Positions 41,243-50,632 of a stretch of DNA of 64,000 nucleotides are shown here, in pieces (the stretch's first letter is position 1; each line of letters starts with the position of its first letter). The position numbers and the translations under genes were made by a program. Under the pieces are notes generated by a model. It searched no databases. It was not told where the DNA came from and saw nothing but the letters and a program-made list of their open reading frames with translations. This stretch comes from Chryseobacterium flavum (GTDB lineage Bacteria; Bacteroidota; Bacteroidia; Flavobacteriales; Weeksellaceae), in the NCBI RefSeq assembly GCF_003385595.1, contig NZ_QNUE01000006.1, positions 246,755-310,754 on the forward strand, read 5' to 3'.

Positions 41243-41602
41243 ATGAAATCAGTAAAAGTATTTTTTCTTAATGCGTTGTTAGCATTCGTTATATTGATCC
41301 TGATGAGCTTTGAAAAAAATATAAACTATCAAGGAGAAGCCGCTAAAGGATACGGAGTATTTACAGCATGGTATCTTAAAAATTTTATATCTTCATTAAC
41401 AGCAGTTATTAATGTTAAAAATATGATCATTAACTATATGATCATATTTATATTGGTTCTGCCATTGATCGTTTTTATAAAAAGAAAGCTAAATAAAAAG
41501 AACTTTAATATATTGCTCTTTTCTGTCATCATAATATTTATGTTCAGTCTGTTCTATTCTTATCTTTTACTATTTCATGATTTTTCTACAGCTTCCTGGT
41601 AA
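41243..41602 (+). CDS. Small membrane protein of unknown function
   Basis: A 119-residue protein with three predicted membrane helices: VKVFFLNALLAFVILILMSF, MIINYMIIFILVLPLIVFI and NILLFSVIIIFMFSLFYSYLLLF. No family recognised. Inner-membrane immunity proteins to T6SS toxins often look like this, but no toxin is next to it. Confidence 0.6.
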   Translation: MKSVKVFFLNALLAFVILILMSFEKNINYQGEAAKGYGVFTAWYLKNFISSLTAVINVKNMIINYMIIFILVLPLIVFIKRKLNKKNFNILLFSVIIIFMFSLFYSYLLLFHDFSTASW

Positions 41603-41683
41603 CATAATGTAAATAAAGAATCAGGTGTTGAATGATTTAGCTTATTCAAATGATCAAAGAAAACACTTGTGGCATGCAAGAGT

Positions 41684-41809
41684 ATGAAAAGATGGGATTG
41701 GAGTAAAGATGAAAAACCACAGAATTACTTCTCTGATTCAAGAATTAATTATCTTTATCCCATGTCGAATAAAATATTTAATTTTAGAAGATCAAAACAA
41801 AGACCTTAA
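41684..41809 (+). pseudogene. Short open frame, possible gene remnant
   Basis: A 41-codon frame starting MKRWDWSKDEKPQNYF and ending with RRSKQRP. Not recognised. The 41603-41916 gap has no other feature except short inverted repeats near 41843-41870. It could be a remnant of a lost effector or immunity gene, or simply chance. Confidence 0.2.
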
Positions 41810-41916
41810 TTCTTTACCAGGAGAATTGAAACGGTCTGATTCGGACAGATGATTTTCAGATCATTTGAAAAGAATTGTAAAACAGAGCGCAAATTATTAA
41901 TATAAGAAAATTATCA

Positions 41917-44412
41917 ATGGGTGTACTAGTAACCAACGAAACAGTAAAACAATTATTTCATATTGCTCAGTCAATAGCAAAGGAAAATTATAATGCAACG
42001 TACGGAGGGCCTCATATTCTTCAGGCTTTAATGCATAAAAACATAGGACTTAACGAATTTTTAAAAAGCATAGATAAAGATCCCGGTTATTTCTATGAAT
42101 GGGCCGATGTCCGTATTGAAGAATATCCGAAAACCAGCCACCTGCCTGATGAGGTAAGCCAGGATGATGCAGTGGATACCCTTATTGAAGAGGCAGATGA
42201 TATCCGGCTAAAGTTAGGACTGGATGAGATTACCCCTATCTGTATTCTGACGGCAATAGTAAAACCCCAGGTTGTTTTTTCACTTCAGCAGTTAAAATCC
42301 CTTCCATTGAGGGAACATGATATTTTCAATTTATACAGAAAAGATACTCCTTTCACAGTTTCTGAAAATGGTGATTTCGCTTCATTATTTTCAAATGGAT
42401 CAGACTTCACAGATTCTTCCTTTCCATCCATTAAAAGCTATTGTGTTGACAGAACGGCACAAGCCAGAAACGGGGACCTGGAGAATATTATAGGGAGAGA
42501 TAAAGAGCTCAGAATGCTGGTTGAGATCCTTTGCCGTAGAAGTAAGCCTAATGTAATTATTATTGGAGAACCCGGAGTTGGTAAAACAGCTTTAGTGGAA
42601 GGATTCGCTATTGAAATTACAAAAGGCAATGTTCCTGAAATGCTGAAAAACGGAACCCTTCTGGAGCTGGATACAGGAGCATTATTAGCAGGAACTTCTT
42701 ACAAAGGGGAAATCGAAGACCGTTTGAAAAAAGTAATCAATGAATGTAAGAAAATTGAAAAAGCAATTCTTTTCATTGATGAAATCCATACCCTTTTAGA
42801 CCCGAAAGGAAGCATTGGAAATGTAGCCAATCTTCTTAAACCGGAGCTGGCAAGAGGTGAAATTACCGTAATAGGAGCCACTACACAGGAAGAATACAGA
42901 AAAATTATAGAACCGGAACAGGCTTTTAACCGTCGTTTTGAGGTACTGACTGTTAATGAACCGGATGAAAAAACCTGTGTAAAAATGATCGATGTCCTGC
43001 TTGAAGGTTATAAAAAGCACCATGGTATCGAAGTAGAAAAAACAGCACTTCCCGAATGTGTTCGTCTGGCAAAAAGATATGCTAAAGGTAAAAAGCTGCC
43101 TGATGCAGCAATTGATCTCTTAGACAGAACAATGGCGGCGATCAAGATGCTGGATGAGCTTTCGGAGAAAGAACTGGAAAGCTGGAAAGAAAGTTATGAT
43201 GCGATCTTAAAAGAAGAATATTCAGACAGTAAAGATCAGGCGGATGAACTGATCTGGACCTATAATCTGCTTCGGGATAAAATCAGCCCTATTTTGTGGG
43301 GATCCTTAAGTGAGCAGCCTGCCATTGACAATTCAATGCCGGTAGAGCAGATCCGGAAAATCATTGAAGATACTTATGCTGAATTGCTACAGCATGCTGC
43401 AAAGAAAAGAGAAAAGGTGGACAGGCTTGAGCTGGCTGCTGTAATGGCTGCTAAAACCAATATTCCAATCGGGAAAATCCAGGCTCAGGAAAAAGAAAAG
43501 CTTCTGAACATGGAATCTCTTCTGATGAATAGGGTAGTAGGTCAGGATCATGCTTTGAAGATTCTTTCGGATGCTATTGTAGAAAACCGGAGCGGTCTGA
43601 ACAAACCTGGCCAGCCCATCGGATCATTCTTCCTTTTGGGCCCTACAGGAACCGGAAAAACAGAACTTGCCAAATCAATGGCGGAATTGTTGTTCAATGA
43701 TGAAAAGGCCATGGTTCGTTTTGATATGTCAGAATTTAAGGAAGAACACTCAGCAGCATTATTATACGGAGCTCCTCCTGGATATGTAGGATATGAAGAA
43801 GGTGGTATGCTGGTGAATAAGATCAGACAACAGCCTTATACTGTTGTTTTATTTGATGAAATTGAAAAAGCCCACCATTCCGTTTTTGATGTTTTCCTTC
43901 AGATTATGGACGAAGGAAAAGTTCACGATAAATTAGGTAAAGAAGGAGATTTCAGCAATGCATTGATCCTGTTTACCTCCAATATCGGAAGTGAGGAGAT
44001 CGTAAAACAGTTTGAAGAAGGGAAGGTTCCGGAATCATCTTCACTTATGCAGATCATGTCAAACTCAGGAAGGTTCAGACCGGAGTTTTTGGCAAGGATT
44101 ACGGAGATTATTCCTTTTGCCCCGATCACAGAATCTATTGCAGAAAGAATCTTTAACATTCAGTTGAAATCACTTCATACTTCATTAACGAGGCTGGGAA
44201 TGGCCTTAAAAATCAGTGATGAGGCAGTAAAAAATCTTGCATTAGGCGGGTTCAGCAGTAAATACGGAGCAAGACAGATCTCCGGAGTAATCCGTGCACA
44301 GCTGGCAAGACCGATTTCCAAAATGATCGTGAGGGAAGAAGTGAAATCCGGGCAGACTATTCATGTAGACTGGAATAAGGAAGAAGAAAAACTGAGCTGG
44401 AAAGTAGATTAA
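41917..44412 (+). CDS. tssH: T6SS AAA+ ATPase TssH (ClpV)
   Basis: An 831-residue Clp-type ATPase. Clp_N repeats at the front (VKQLFHIAQSIAKENY, GGPHILQALMHKNIG). First AAA+ module: Walker A GEPGVGKTALVEG, Walker B ILFIDEIHTLL. Second module: Walker A GPTGTGKTELAKS, Walker B VVLFDEIEKAH, and FSSKYGARQISGVIRAQLARPI at the C-terminus. Lacks the long coiled-coil middle domain of ClpB, as in ClpV. Recycles contracted sheath. Separated from tssB/C, which are not in this window. Confidence 0.9.
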   Translation: MGVLVTNETVKQLFHIAQSIAKENYNATYGGPHILQALMHKNIGLNEFLKSIDKDPGYFYEWADVRIEEYPKTSHLPDEVSQDDAVDTLIEEADDIRLKLGLDEITPICILTAIVKPQVVFSLQQLKSLPLREHDIFNLYRKDTPFTVSENGDFASLFSNGSDFTDSSFPSIKSYCVDRTAQARNGDLENIIGRDKELRMLVEILCRRSKPNVIIIGEPGVGKTALVEGFAIEITKGNVPEMLKNGTLLELDTGALLAGTSYKGEIEDRLKKVINECKKIEKAILFIDEIHTLLDPKGSIGNVANLLKPELARGEITVIGATTQEEYRKIIEPEQAFNRRFEVLTVNEPDEKTCVKMIDVLLEGYKKHHGIEVEKTALPECVRLAKRYAKGKKLPDAAIDLLDRTMAAIKMLDELSEKELESWKESYDAILKEEYSDSKDQADELIWTYNLLRDKISPILWGSLSEQPAIDNSMPVEQIRKIIEDTYAELLQHAAKKREKVDRLELAAVMAAKTNIPIGKIQAQEKEKLLNMESLLMNRVVGQDHALKILSDAIVENRSGLNKPGQPIGSFFLLGPTGTGKTELAKSMAELLFNDEKAMVRFDMSEFKEEHSAALLYGAPPGYVGYEEGGMLVNKIRQQPYTVVLFDEIEKAHHSVFDVFLQIMDEGKVHDKLGKEGDFSNALILFTSNIGSEEIVKQFEEGKVPESSSLMQIMSNSGRFRPEFLARITEIIPFAPITESIAERIFNIQLKSLHTSLTRLGMALKISDEAVKNLALGGFSSKYGARQISGVIRAQLARPISKMIVREEVKSGQTIHVDWNKEEEKLSWKVD

Positions 44413-44421
44413 CTATACCAT

Positions 44422-44457
44422 AAAAGGCTGATTGGCAAATCTGCTCTTTGGCCTTTT
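44422..44457 (+). terminator. Terminator after tssH
   Basis: AAAAGGC (44422-44428) and GCCTTTT (44451-44457) pair and are followed by T residues. Imperfect, with a large loop. Confidence 0.55.
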
Positions 44458-44475
44458 TTATAAATATCTTTAAAA

Positions 44476-45339
44476 ATGAAAACTATTGTCAGAAATATAT
44501 TTACAGGTTTAATGCTAGTGGGAGCCGGTATATTGGCGAACGGACAATTTCTGGCTGCTTCTGATACCTCAGAAAGCAGTGTGAAAAAATATCAGGGTAT
44601 TATCAATGCCAATAAAGATCTGGTGGTGTTTATTGAGCAGCTGCTTATCCAGAAAGGTCTTCCCAAACATTTAAGAAACCTGGCACTGATAGAATCTCAT
44701 TTTAACAGAAATATTACCTCGGGGGCAGGAGCCGTAGGAATCTGGCAATTTATGACAGCCCATGCCAATCAATACGGTCTTACAGAACAGAACCGTACCG
44801 ATGTATATAAAAGTACAAAAACAGCAGTGATTTCCCTTGCAAATCTTTACAAAAAATACAACAACTGGGTAACCGTAGTTGCTGCCTACAATTGTGGAGA
44901 GGGAAATATTGCAAAAGCAATGCAGGCTGCAGGCTCTACCCATTATCATGAATTTTCCAAATATCTTCCGGGAGAAACCATCAACCACGTAAAAAAATAC
45001 CTTAATGCCTGCTATGCAACAGGTGAGCTGGAGAGTGTTTTAAATAATTATAACTCCTCAAGACTAAATAAAATATTTTTTGAAAACGGAGGAAATAAGA
45101 CAATGGGTGAGGCACTTTCAGAAACAGAAATTAATGCAGGATTTAATCTGAAGGTCGTTGCTGATGAACTGAATGTTGAAGTAGACAAAATCCTGGCCTG
45201 GAATCCCGGAATTGTGGAAGAACTTCAGAAAAAAGGAGAAAGTCCCTTCTATCTCCCAACAGATCTGATGCCTGATTTCCTCCTTAGAAAAAATAAGATA
45301 CTTTCCCGTTCTATCAGAGAAGGGGCATCTCAGCCGTAA
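44476..45339 (+). CDS. Exported lytic transglycosylase with LysM-like tail
   Basis: A 287-residue protein with a signal peptide, an SLT domain (ALIESHFNRNITSGAGAVGIWQFM, catalytic Glu73; VVAAYNCGEGNI) and a C-terminal LysM-like segment (FNLKVVADELNVEVDKILAWNPG). Cleaves peptidoglycan between MurNAc and GlcNAc. In the T6SS island it may open a hole in the cell wall for assembly, as lytic enzymes do in other T6SS; housekeeping function is also possible. Confidence 0.82.
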   Translation: MKTIVRNIFTGLMLVGAGILANGQFLAASDTSESSVKKYQGIINANKDLVVFIEQLLIQKGLPKHLRNLALIESHFNRNITSGAGAVGIWQFMTAHANQYGLTEQNRTDVYKSTKTAVISLANLYKKYNNWVTVVAAYNCGEGNIAKAMQAAGSTHYHEFSKYLPGETINHVKKYLNACYATGELESVLNNYNSSRLNKIFFENGGNKTMGEALSETEINAGFNLKVVADELNVEVDKILAWNPGIVEELQKKGESPFYLPTDLMPDFLLRKNKILSRSIREGASQP

Positions 45340-45538
45340 ATCCGGAAACATAATCCTCGGGATTAAAACACTATTAAAAACGGTTCGAAACAGAATTTAA
45401 GGTCAGTTAAATTCTCAAAAATTCTATAAAAAAAAACATAATATTTCTCATTTAAGTGTAAAATGTCCTTTCTTTTAGGGTTTTGTATTTTATCGTATTG
45501 TATTTATTTCAGTGTTTTATTTGTTGATTTTAAATCTA

Positions 45539-45579
45539 TTGTCGTAGAATTACGACATGAAATCGTAGAATTACGACAA
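45539..45579 (+). promoter_or_regulatory. hcp-upstream element, copy 2
   Basis: Two tandem copies of TCGTAGAATTACGA, 21 bp apart; both palindromes are intact in this copy. Ends 47 bp before the hcp2 -7 box. Upstream 45340-45538 is AT-rich with only a weak TAATCC/GGATTA hairpin near 45352. Confidence 0.8.
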
Positions 45580-45602
45580 TTTTTCAGATTTGTATTCAAA
45601 AG

Positions 45603-45634
45603 TTTTTTTTAGAGAAAAAGACCTTCTATATTTG
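45603..45634 (+). promoter_or_regulatory. hcp2 core promoter
   Basis: A T8 tract (45603-45610), 16-bp spacer and TATATTTG (45627-45634). Leader of about 46 nt. Confidence 0.75.
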
Positions 45635-45686
45635 CTATACAATCACTGAATCACAAAATATTATTAACGATTAAAAATTACTTATC

Positions 45687-46100
45687 ATGGCAGAAAGAAA
45701 TTCAAGAGGAATCTTAAAATTCAACGGAGGTGAAGGACAAAAGTTGTTAAAACTTAATTATGCTGTATCAAGATCTACAGACGTTTCAGGACGTGTAGCA
45801 TCAGATCCTTCCAACGCACTGATCAAGCTTACGGTAGAAGCTACTGAAAAGTCTGATATCCTGGAAAGCTTACTAAACGGAAAATACAAACCTACCAAAG
45901 GTGAAGTTACTTTCAACAAATCTCACGAAGAAGGAACATTGATTACTTTAAACTGGGAGAACGGATACGTAATTCAGCACGAAGTAGACTTCGATGCAGT
46001 AGACAGCAACAGTATGCTGATCAGCTTCGTAGTAAGTGCTGAAACCATTACATATGGTAATTCTGAGTATGCAGGATTATGGCCTTCATCAGGTAAATAA
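45687..46100 (+). CDS. tssD: Hcp needle-tube protein (TssD), copy 2
   Basis: A 137-residue Hcp. Differs from copy 1 mainly at KLNYAVSRS, ALIKLTVE, KPTKGEVTF and ENGYVIQHEVDFDAVD; ends SSGK like copy 3. First gene of the vgrG2 cassette. Confidence 0.93.
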   Translation: MAERNSRGILKFNGGEGQKLLKLNYAVSRSTDVSGRVASDPSNALIKLTVEATEKSDILESLLNGKYKPTKGEVTFNKSHEEGTLITLNWENGYVIQHEVDFDAVDSNSMLISFVVSAETITYGNSEYAGLWPSSGK

Positions 46101-46133
46101 CCGATTCATCATCTTAGTAAAAATAAAATTGGT

Positions 46134-46172
46134 ACAGAACAGCCCTTGTAAAAGTTTGCTGTTCTGTTTTTC
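46134..46172 (+). terminator. Terminator after hcp2
   Basis: ACAGAACAGC (46134-46143) and GCTGTTCTGT (46158-46167) are perfect 10-bp arms with a T run. Confidence 0.8.
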
Positions 46173-46286
46173 TGTTTTAAAATAAACTCAGGGAAACAAT
46201 CACCAAACAGAATCAGTATCCGGAATTTACATCCGGTGATACCTACAGCCTCAATTCAATATTTATTAACTTAAACACGCAACACT

Positions 46287-48473
46287 ATGTTTCAAGATGA
46301 TAAAATTAAAGTAAAGACTTCTCAACAATCTATCAGCCAGGATACAGAGACAACCAAAAAAACTGTACAGGAAACTGCGGTTACGAAAGCAGAGGAAAAG
46401 GTAAACAAAGCAGGGGAAAAAGTAAAAAAAACAGTAGAAACTGCACAGCATTTAAATACGGTACAGGGAACAGGCAAATTCCTGAATCAAATGCTGGTTT
46501 CCAATGATCCTTCCGTGGTTGAGACAAAAGTATGGGCTAAACAACCTACCTCAAAAATACACAACGCAGAAGCTATTTCCCAAAGTTATATAGCAGGAAT
46601 CAATCGGGTAATCAGGCTCGATGTAATCATAGAAGGACAGATCATTAACCATTTCAAACATTTTAAGCTGGTGCAGAGTGCTACCAGGCACCATGAATTC
46701 AGTCTGATGCTGGCTCATGATACGCTGGGTAAACCGGAAAATCATAATCTGGAAGAAGCTCAGAAATTTTTGGGAAAAAGAATTACAGTTGTTTTCAAAT
46801 ATAAAGATATCGAAAAAGGAGCTGAGCGTAATTTTGTGGGAGTGGTTACAGAAGTGGGATTCAGCCAGGAGAAAGGAAGCCTCGGAAATATTATTATTAA
46901 AGGGTACAGCCCGACTGTGCTTTTGGATGCAGCACCTCATATTCAGAGCTTTGGAGGAAGTCAGCCTGTAAGTCTGAACAGTATTGCTGATCAGGTAATT
47001 AAGGAAGGGCTGGGTCAGCATAAATTTGATTTCAGGGTGGATGCCCAGCATGGAAATGTATCGTACAGCTCACAATACGAAGAAACCCATTATAATTATC
47101 TCGCCAGAATGGCCGAAGCCTATGGAGAGCAGTTTTATTATGATGGAGAAGTTCTGCACTTCGGAAAACTGCCTCCTCAGGAAAAACCTGTCAGGCTTAC
47201 TTATGGAAGCAGTGTAAGTGATATTGCCATCAAAATGAAGGCCCAGCATGTAAGTCCTACTTTTTATGGTTACAACAGCAGTAAAAATGAAAAGCTGACT
47301 GCCGGCAGTTCAAAAATTAATCATACATCAGACATTGCAAGACGTGCTTACGAAATATCAGAAAAAACTTTTACAACCCCTTCTTTGAGGGTTGCCCCTA
47401 TTAAAGCTTCTTCCTTTATGGATATCGATGCTTCCCAGAAAGGGACCGCAGGAAGCAAAGCTTCAGAAGTTTTCATTACTTCAGGGACTACAACGGTTCC
47501 TTTCTTATACCCCGGATGTACCGCTGATATCGAAATGCGTAAATCGGAGAGTAATGAAACTGCTTATTTTACGAAGCTAATGATCATTGAAGTGACTCAC
47601 GAAGTAGATGCCCGAGGCTATTATGATGGGAAATTTGAAGCCATTGCTGCGGATACAGGATTTATTCCACGTCCCGAATTTCAGATGCCAAAAGCAGAAG
47701 CTCAGTTTGGAAAAGTAATTTCAAATACAGATCCTTTAAACCAGGGAAGAGTACAGGTTCAGTTTGACTGGCAAAGCGGACCGGATACTACCGAATTTAT
47801 CCGTGTAATGACTCCGGATGCGGGAAGTAGTGATAAAGTAAGCAAGAACAGGGGATTTATGGCTGTTCCGGAAGTAGGGGATCAGGTTATTGTCAATTTT
47901 GTGCACCAGCATCCCGACCGCCCGTTTGTGATGGGCGGAATGTTCCATGGTGGAATCGGTGGTGGTGGCGGAGCCGGTAACAATATAAAAAGCCTAAGCA
48001 GCAGGAGCGGAAATAAATTAGAATTAAATGATGGTGAAGGTTCTGTATTTCTGACCGATCAGGGTGGGGCCAATATGAAGTTTGACGGAGCAGGAAATGC
48101 CCAGACTAATGCCAATAACAATAAAACGGTAAACGTAGGAAACAATAATACGGTAAATGCCGGCAGTACAAATTCCATTAATGTCGGAGGAAAAGAGGGC
48201 GGAGCCGCCAATTCGGTTCTGACAATGGATGCAGGCGGAAATATTTCTCTGGAAGGAAAAACAAAAATTGAATTAAGAGTCGGTGAAAATAGTATCACGA
48301 TCACTAAAGAAGGGATTACCATATCTGCAAAAGAAGGGATGCTTGATTTGAATTCATTAAAAAATGCATTATTGGTAACACAGGATAACCTGAGCATTCA
48401 CAGTAAAGCAGTGACTTCAATGAATGCAACAGGAGATATATTTATTACCGGAAGTAATGTTGATATTAACTGA
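46287..48473 (+). CDS. tssI: VgrG spike protein (TssI), copy 2, with N-terminal extension
   Basis: A 728-residue VgrG homologous over its length to copy 1 from GINRVIRLDV onward (about residue 104), but with about 75 extra N-terminal residues rich in Lys, Glu and Thr (for example TKKTVQETAVTKAEEKVNK), probably helical. OB domain: GRVQVQFDWQ and PEVGDQVIVNFVHQHPDRPFVMGG. The C-terminal prism is longer, with NNNKTVNVGNNNTVNAG and a final ITKEGITISAKEGML region. Confidence 0.92.
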   Translation: MFQDDKIKVKTSQQSISQDTETTKKTVQETAVTKAEEKVNKAGEKVKKTVETAQHLNTVQGTGKFLNQMLVSNDPSVVETKVWAKQPTSKIHNAEAISQSYIAGINRVIRLDVIIEGQIINHFKHFKLVQSATRHHEFSLMLAHDTLGKPENHNLEEAQKFLGKRITVVFKYKDIEKGAERNFVGVVTEVGFSQEKGSLGNIIIKGYSPTVLLDAAPHIQSFGGSQPVSLNSIADQVIKEGLGQHKFDFRVDAQHGNVSYSSQYEETHYNYLARMAEAYGEQFYYDGEVLHFGKLPPQEKPVRLTYGSSVSDIAIKMKAQHVSPTFYGYNSSKNEKLTAGSSKINHTSDIARRAYEISEKTFTTPSLRVAPIKASSFMDIDASQKGTAGSKASEVFITSGTTTVPFLYPGCTADIEMRKSESNETAYFTKLMIIEVTHEVDARGYYDGKFEAIAADTGFIPRPEFQMPKAEAQFGKVISNTDPLNQGRVQVQFDWQSGPDTTEFIRVMTPDAGSSDKVSKNRGFMAVPEVGDQVIVNFVHQHPDRPFVMGGMFHGGIGGGGGAGNNIKSLSSRSGNKLELNDGEGSVFLTDQGGANMKFDGAGNAQTNANNNKTVNVGNNNTVNAGSTNSINVGGKEGGAANSVLTMDAGGNISLEGKTKIELRVGENSITITKEGITISAKEGMLDLNSLKNALLVTQDNLSIHSKAVTSMNATGDIFITGSNVDIN

Positions 48474-48505
48474 TGTCGTGAATGTATCCTAAAAACGTAT
48501 AAAAC

Positions 48506-49363
48506 ATGACTTTGGAACCGAATAAAGCTGAAAACAATGACCATCTGTCAGGATTTAAATATGCCTGGTATAAAAAGGGAGAATATAATATCAATATCAA
48601 ATCCTATCTTACTTTAGGAACAGGAAAAGCCAATCAGACGGAAATAGAAGAAGACTGGGTGATAATGCCGGGAGAATACAATCATATTACCATACAGTCT
48701 TCTACCCAGCGGTATATTCAGGCAGACGGGCAGATGCAGCCGTTTTATGAAATTCTTGAAAAAATAAATAAAGCTACAGAGGTTGTTGAATTATCTTTAA
48801 ATACCGATAAAAGCATTCATGAAGTAACCAATAAAAATGAAGTTTTAAACAAATGGGAAGAGATAAAAAAGGACCTGCATTTTTTTGAGCTGGTAAAAGA
48901 AAGTTATAAGGCATTTATTCAGATCTATGATAAAGAGTTTAATAATATAGATCGTAATATCAGGCAAAATTTTTTGTATCAGATTATGTTTTATCCTTTA
49001 CCAGTATTCAACGGAGGAAGTCTTACAGATAAAATTCCTGTAAGAACAGCTTTGTCAACCCTTTTTCCGGGAGAAGAGCTTGAGTATAGTTCTGTACACA
49101 GAATTTTAAAAAATAAAGAAGGTGGTTTTACTGTTAAGCTGGATGGAAAAAGCAAAGGGAATCAGACACGGTTTGAAAATATTTATAAAGATAAATATCA
49201 GAGAACGCTTGGAAATGCTCTGGAGTATAAGTACACCCTTGAGGGAGAATATATTTATAATGAAGATTCTGTATTATCAGAGGTCATATTCCATGTGAAA
49301 GAAGAACTGAATGAAAAGATGATTTATGTTTGCAGATACCATATACGGTTAAATAAAAAATAA
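48506..49363 (+). CDS. Putative T6SS adaptor between VgrG2 and its effector
   Basis: A 285-residue protein without a signal peptide or recognised domain. It begins TLEPNKAENNDHLSGFKYAWYKKGEYNI and has a mixed alpha/beta makeup. It sits 32 bp after vgrG2 and 17 bp before the PAAR-like lipase, the place where loading chaperones (DUF4123-type in Proteobacteria) are found, so an adaptor role is inferred from position only. Confidence 0.55.
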   Translation: MTLEPNKAENNDHLSGFKYAWYKKGEYNINIKSYLTLGTGKANQTEIEEDWVIMPGEYNHITIQSSTQRYIQADGQMQPFYEILEKINKATEVVELSLNTDKSIHEVTNKNEVLNKWEEIKKDLHFFELVKESYKAFIQIYDKEFNNIDRNIRQNFLYQIMFYPLPVFNGGSLTDKIPVRTALSTLFPGEELEYSSVHRILKNKEGGFTVKLDGKSKGNQTRFENIYKDKYQRTLGNALEYKYTLEGEYIYNEDSVLSEVIFHVKEELNEKMIYVCRYHIRLNKK

Positions 49364-49380
49364 CAATTAATACGATCACT

Positions 49381-50631
49381 ATGAGTCAATTATATATCGC
49401 ACAGGATACCCCGCTTACTTGTAGTAAAGGCCGGAGACTTATAGGAATTGGAGTCAGTTCGCAGTCTTCAGTAAAGTTGAAAAAAGGAGCGAAGCTGATG
49501 GCTACGGAAGAAGACCGGTTTAAAGATAATTTTATTTGCCCTGAAATGATGATGGCGGGAGCTTTAGCAGGTGTGGCAGTAGCAGCGGCTTTCTCCGGCG
49601 GACTTTTTGTTTTGGCTGCCGCAGCCTGGGCAGGAAGCGCCCTTATAGATGACTGCCTCAACATCTGTTCATTTTTATGCAAAGGAAGCGATTGGCAGAA
49701 TACCCATCCTAAAGTGAAAATTGAAAATAAAAAACCTCTGTTGCAAAATTCCAGTTTACATTGTTTCATAGGAGGTAAAATTACCTTTCATTTACCTGTT
49801 GCCCAATTACAGGAAGCTTCTATTGCCAGTAGAATGGCTCAGGATTCATATGAGGATAATGCGGGACAGAATACCAGTATTGAGGGGTATACACGAATCA
49901 ATACAGATGATCAGGCTGAGCTGGATAAGTTGTTCGGACCGGGGGTATTAACCAGCAAAGATTTCAATACCAATAAAGATAACGGCTTCTTTTCCTCTTT
50001 ATATTATAATAAGGACACAGGAGATTATTTTGTGGCATTCAGGGGATCGGAACCTAAAGGCATGCAGTTTTATCATGACTGGTTTATTGAAGATGGAGGG
50101 CAGGCATTTGGTTTTGCAACCCCTCAGATAGAAAAAACAAGAATGCTGGCAGAAAAAATGGATAATGCTACAGGAGGAAAAGTGAAATTTACCGGACACT
50201 CATTGGGGGGAGGAAACAGTGCCATGGCATCTTATTATACCGGACTTCCGGGATATACTTTCAATGCGAGGGGAGTACATGGGAATACACTTGATTATCT
50301 TGATAAAAAAGGAGCTGTAAAATCCACTTCCGGGATTATCAATTACAGTACAAGTAATGACATTCTTAACGGGCTGCAGAATAACAGGGAAGGGCTGCTT
50401 TCTACACTGGCCTTATCCAGGATTCCGGGGCTCAACAAACTTGCAATTTTTGGAGGTCTTACGGGAGGCGTTCCACGGGCTTTGGGGGAACAGCATGAAA
50501 TCTTCGGGTATATTGATAATAATGAAGGGCTTGGCCTTAAAACCATCGGAAGCGGGCATAGTGCATACAATGATGCATTCCAGGCGATGCTGGCCACTAT
50601 TAATACTGATGTTGTAGCTAATAATATTTAA
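49381..50631 (+). CDS. T6SS lipase effector with PAAR-like (DUF4280-type) front
   Basis: A 416-residue protein. The first 140 residues resemble the PAAR-like DUF4280 module (TCSKGRRLIGIG, Cys-containing NSSLHCFIGGKITF) interrupted by a hydrophobic hairpin (MMAGALAGVAVAAAFSGGLFVLAAAAWAG, about 57-85). The C-terminal half is a class 3 lipase: oxyanion FRGSE (220-224), nucleophile elbow GHSLGGG with Ser274, likely Asp327 (NDILNG) and His393 (GSGHSAYND). Probably sits on the VgrG2 tip and degrades membrane phospholipid in the target. The immunity candidate starts 1 bp later. Confidence 0.82.
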   Translation: MSQLYIAQDTPLTCSKGRRLIGIGVSSQSSVKLKKGAKLMATEEDRFKDNFICPEMMMAGALAGVAVAAAFSGGLFVLAAAAWAGSALIDDCLNICSFLCKGSDWQNTHPKVKIENKKPLLQNSSLHCFIGGKITFHLPVAQLQEASIASRMAQDSYEDNAGQNTSIEGYTRINTDDQAELDKLFGPGVLTSKDFNTNKDNGFFSSLYYNKDTGDYFVAFRGSEPKGMQFYHDWFIEDGGQAFGFATPQIEKTRMLAEKMDNATGGKVKFTGHSLGGGNSAMASYYTGLPGYTFNARGVHGNTLDYLDKKGAVKSTSGIINYSTSNDILNGLQNNREGLLSTLALSRIPGLNKLAIFGGLTGGVPRALGEQHEIFGYIDNNEGLGLKTIGSGHSAYNDAFQAMLATINTDVVANNI

Positions 50632-50632
50632 T

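Noticed and set aside
41917..44412. General ClpB disaggregase rather than TssH
   Set aside because: The long coiled-coil middle domain of ClpB is missing and the gene lies in the T6SS island, so ClpV/TssH fits better.
34267..45687. CRISPR array from the repeated TCGTAGAATTACGA sequences
   Set aside because: Only two copies occur per site with a 7-bp spacer, at fixed promoter positions; this is regulatory, not an array.
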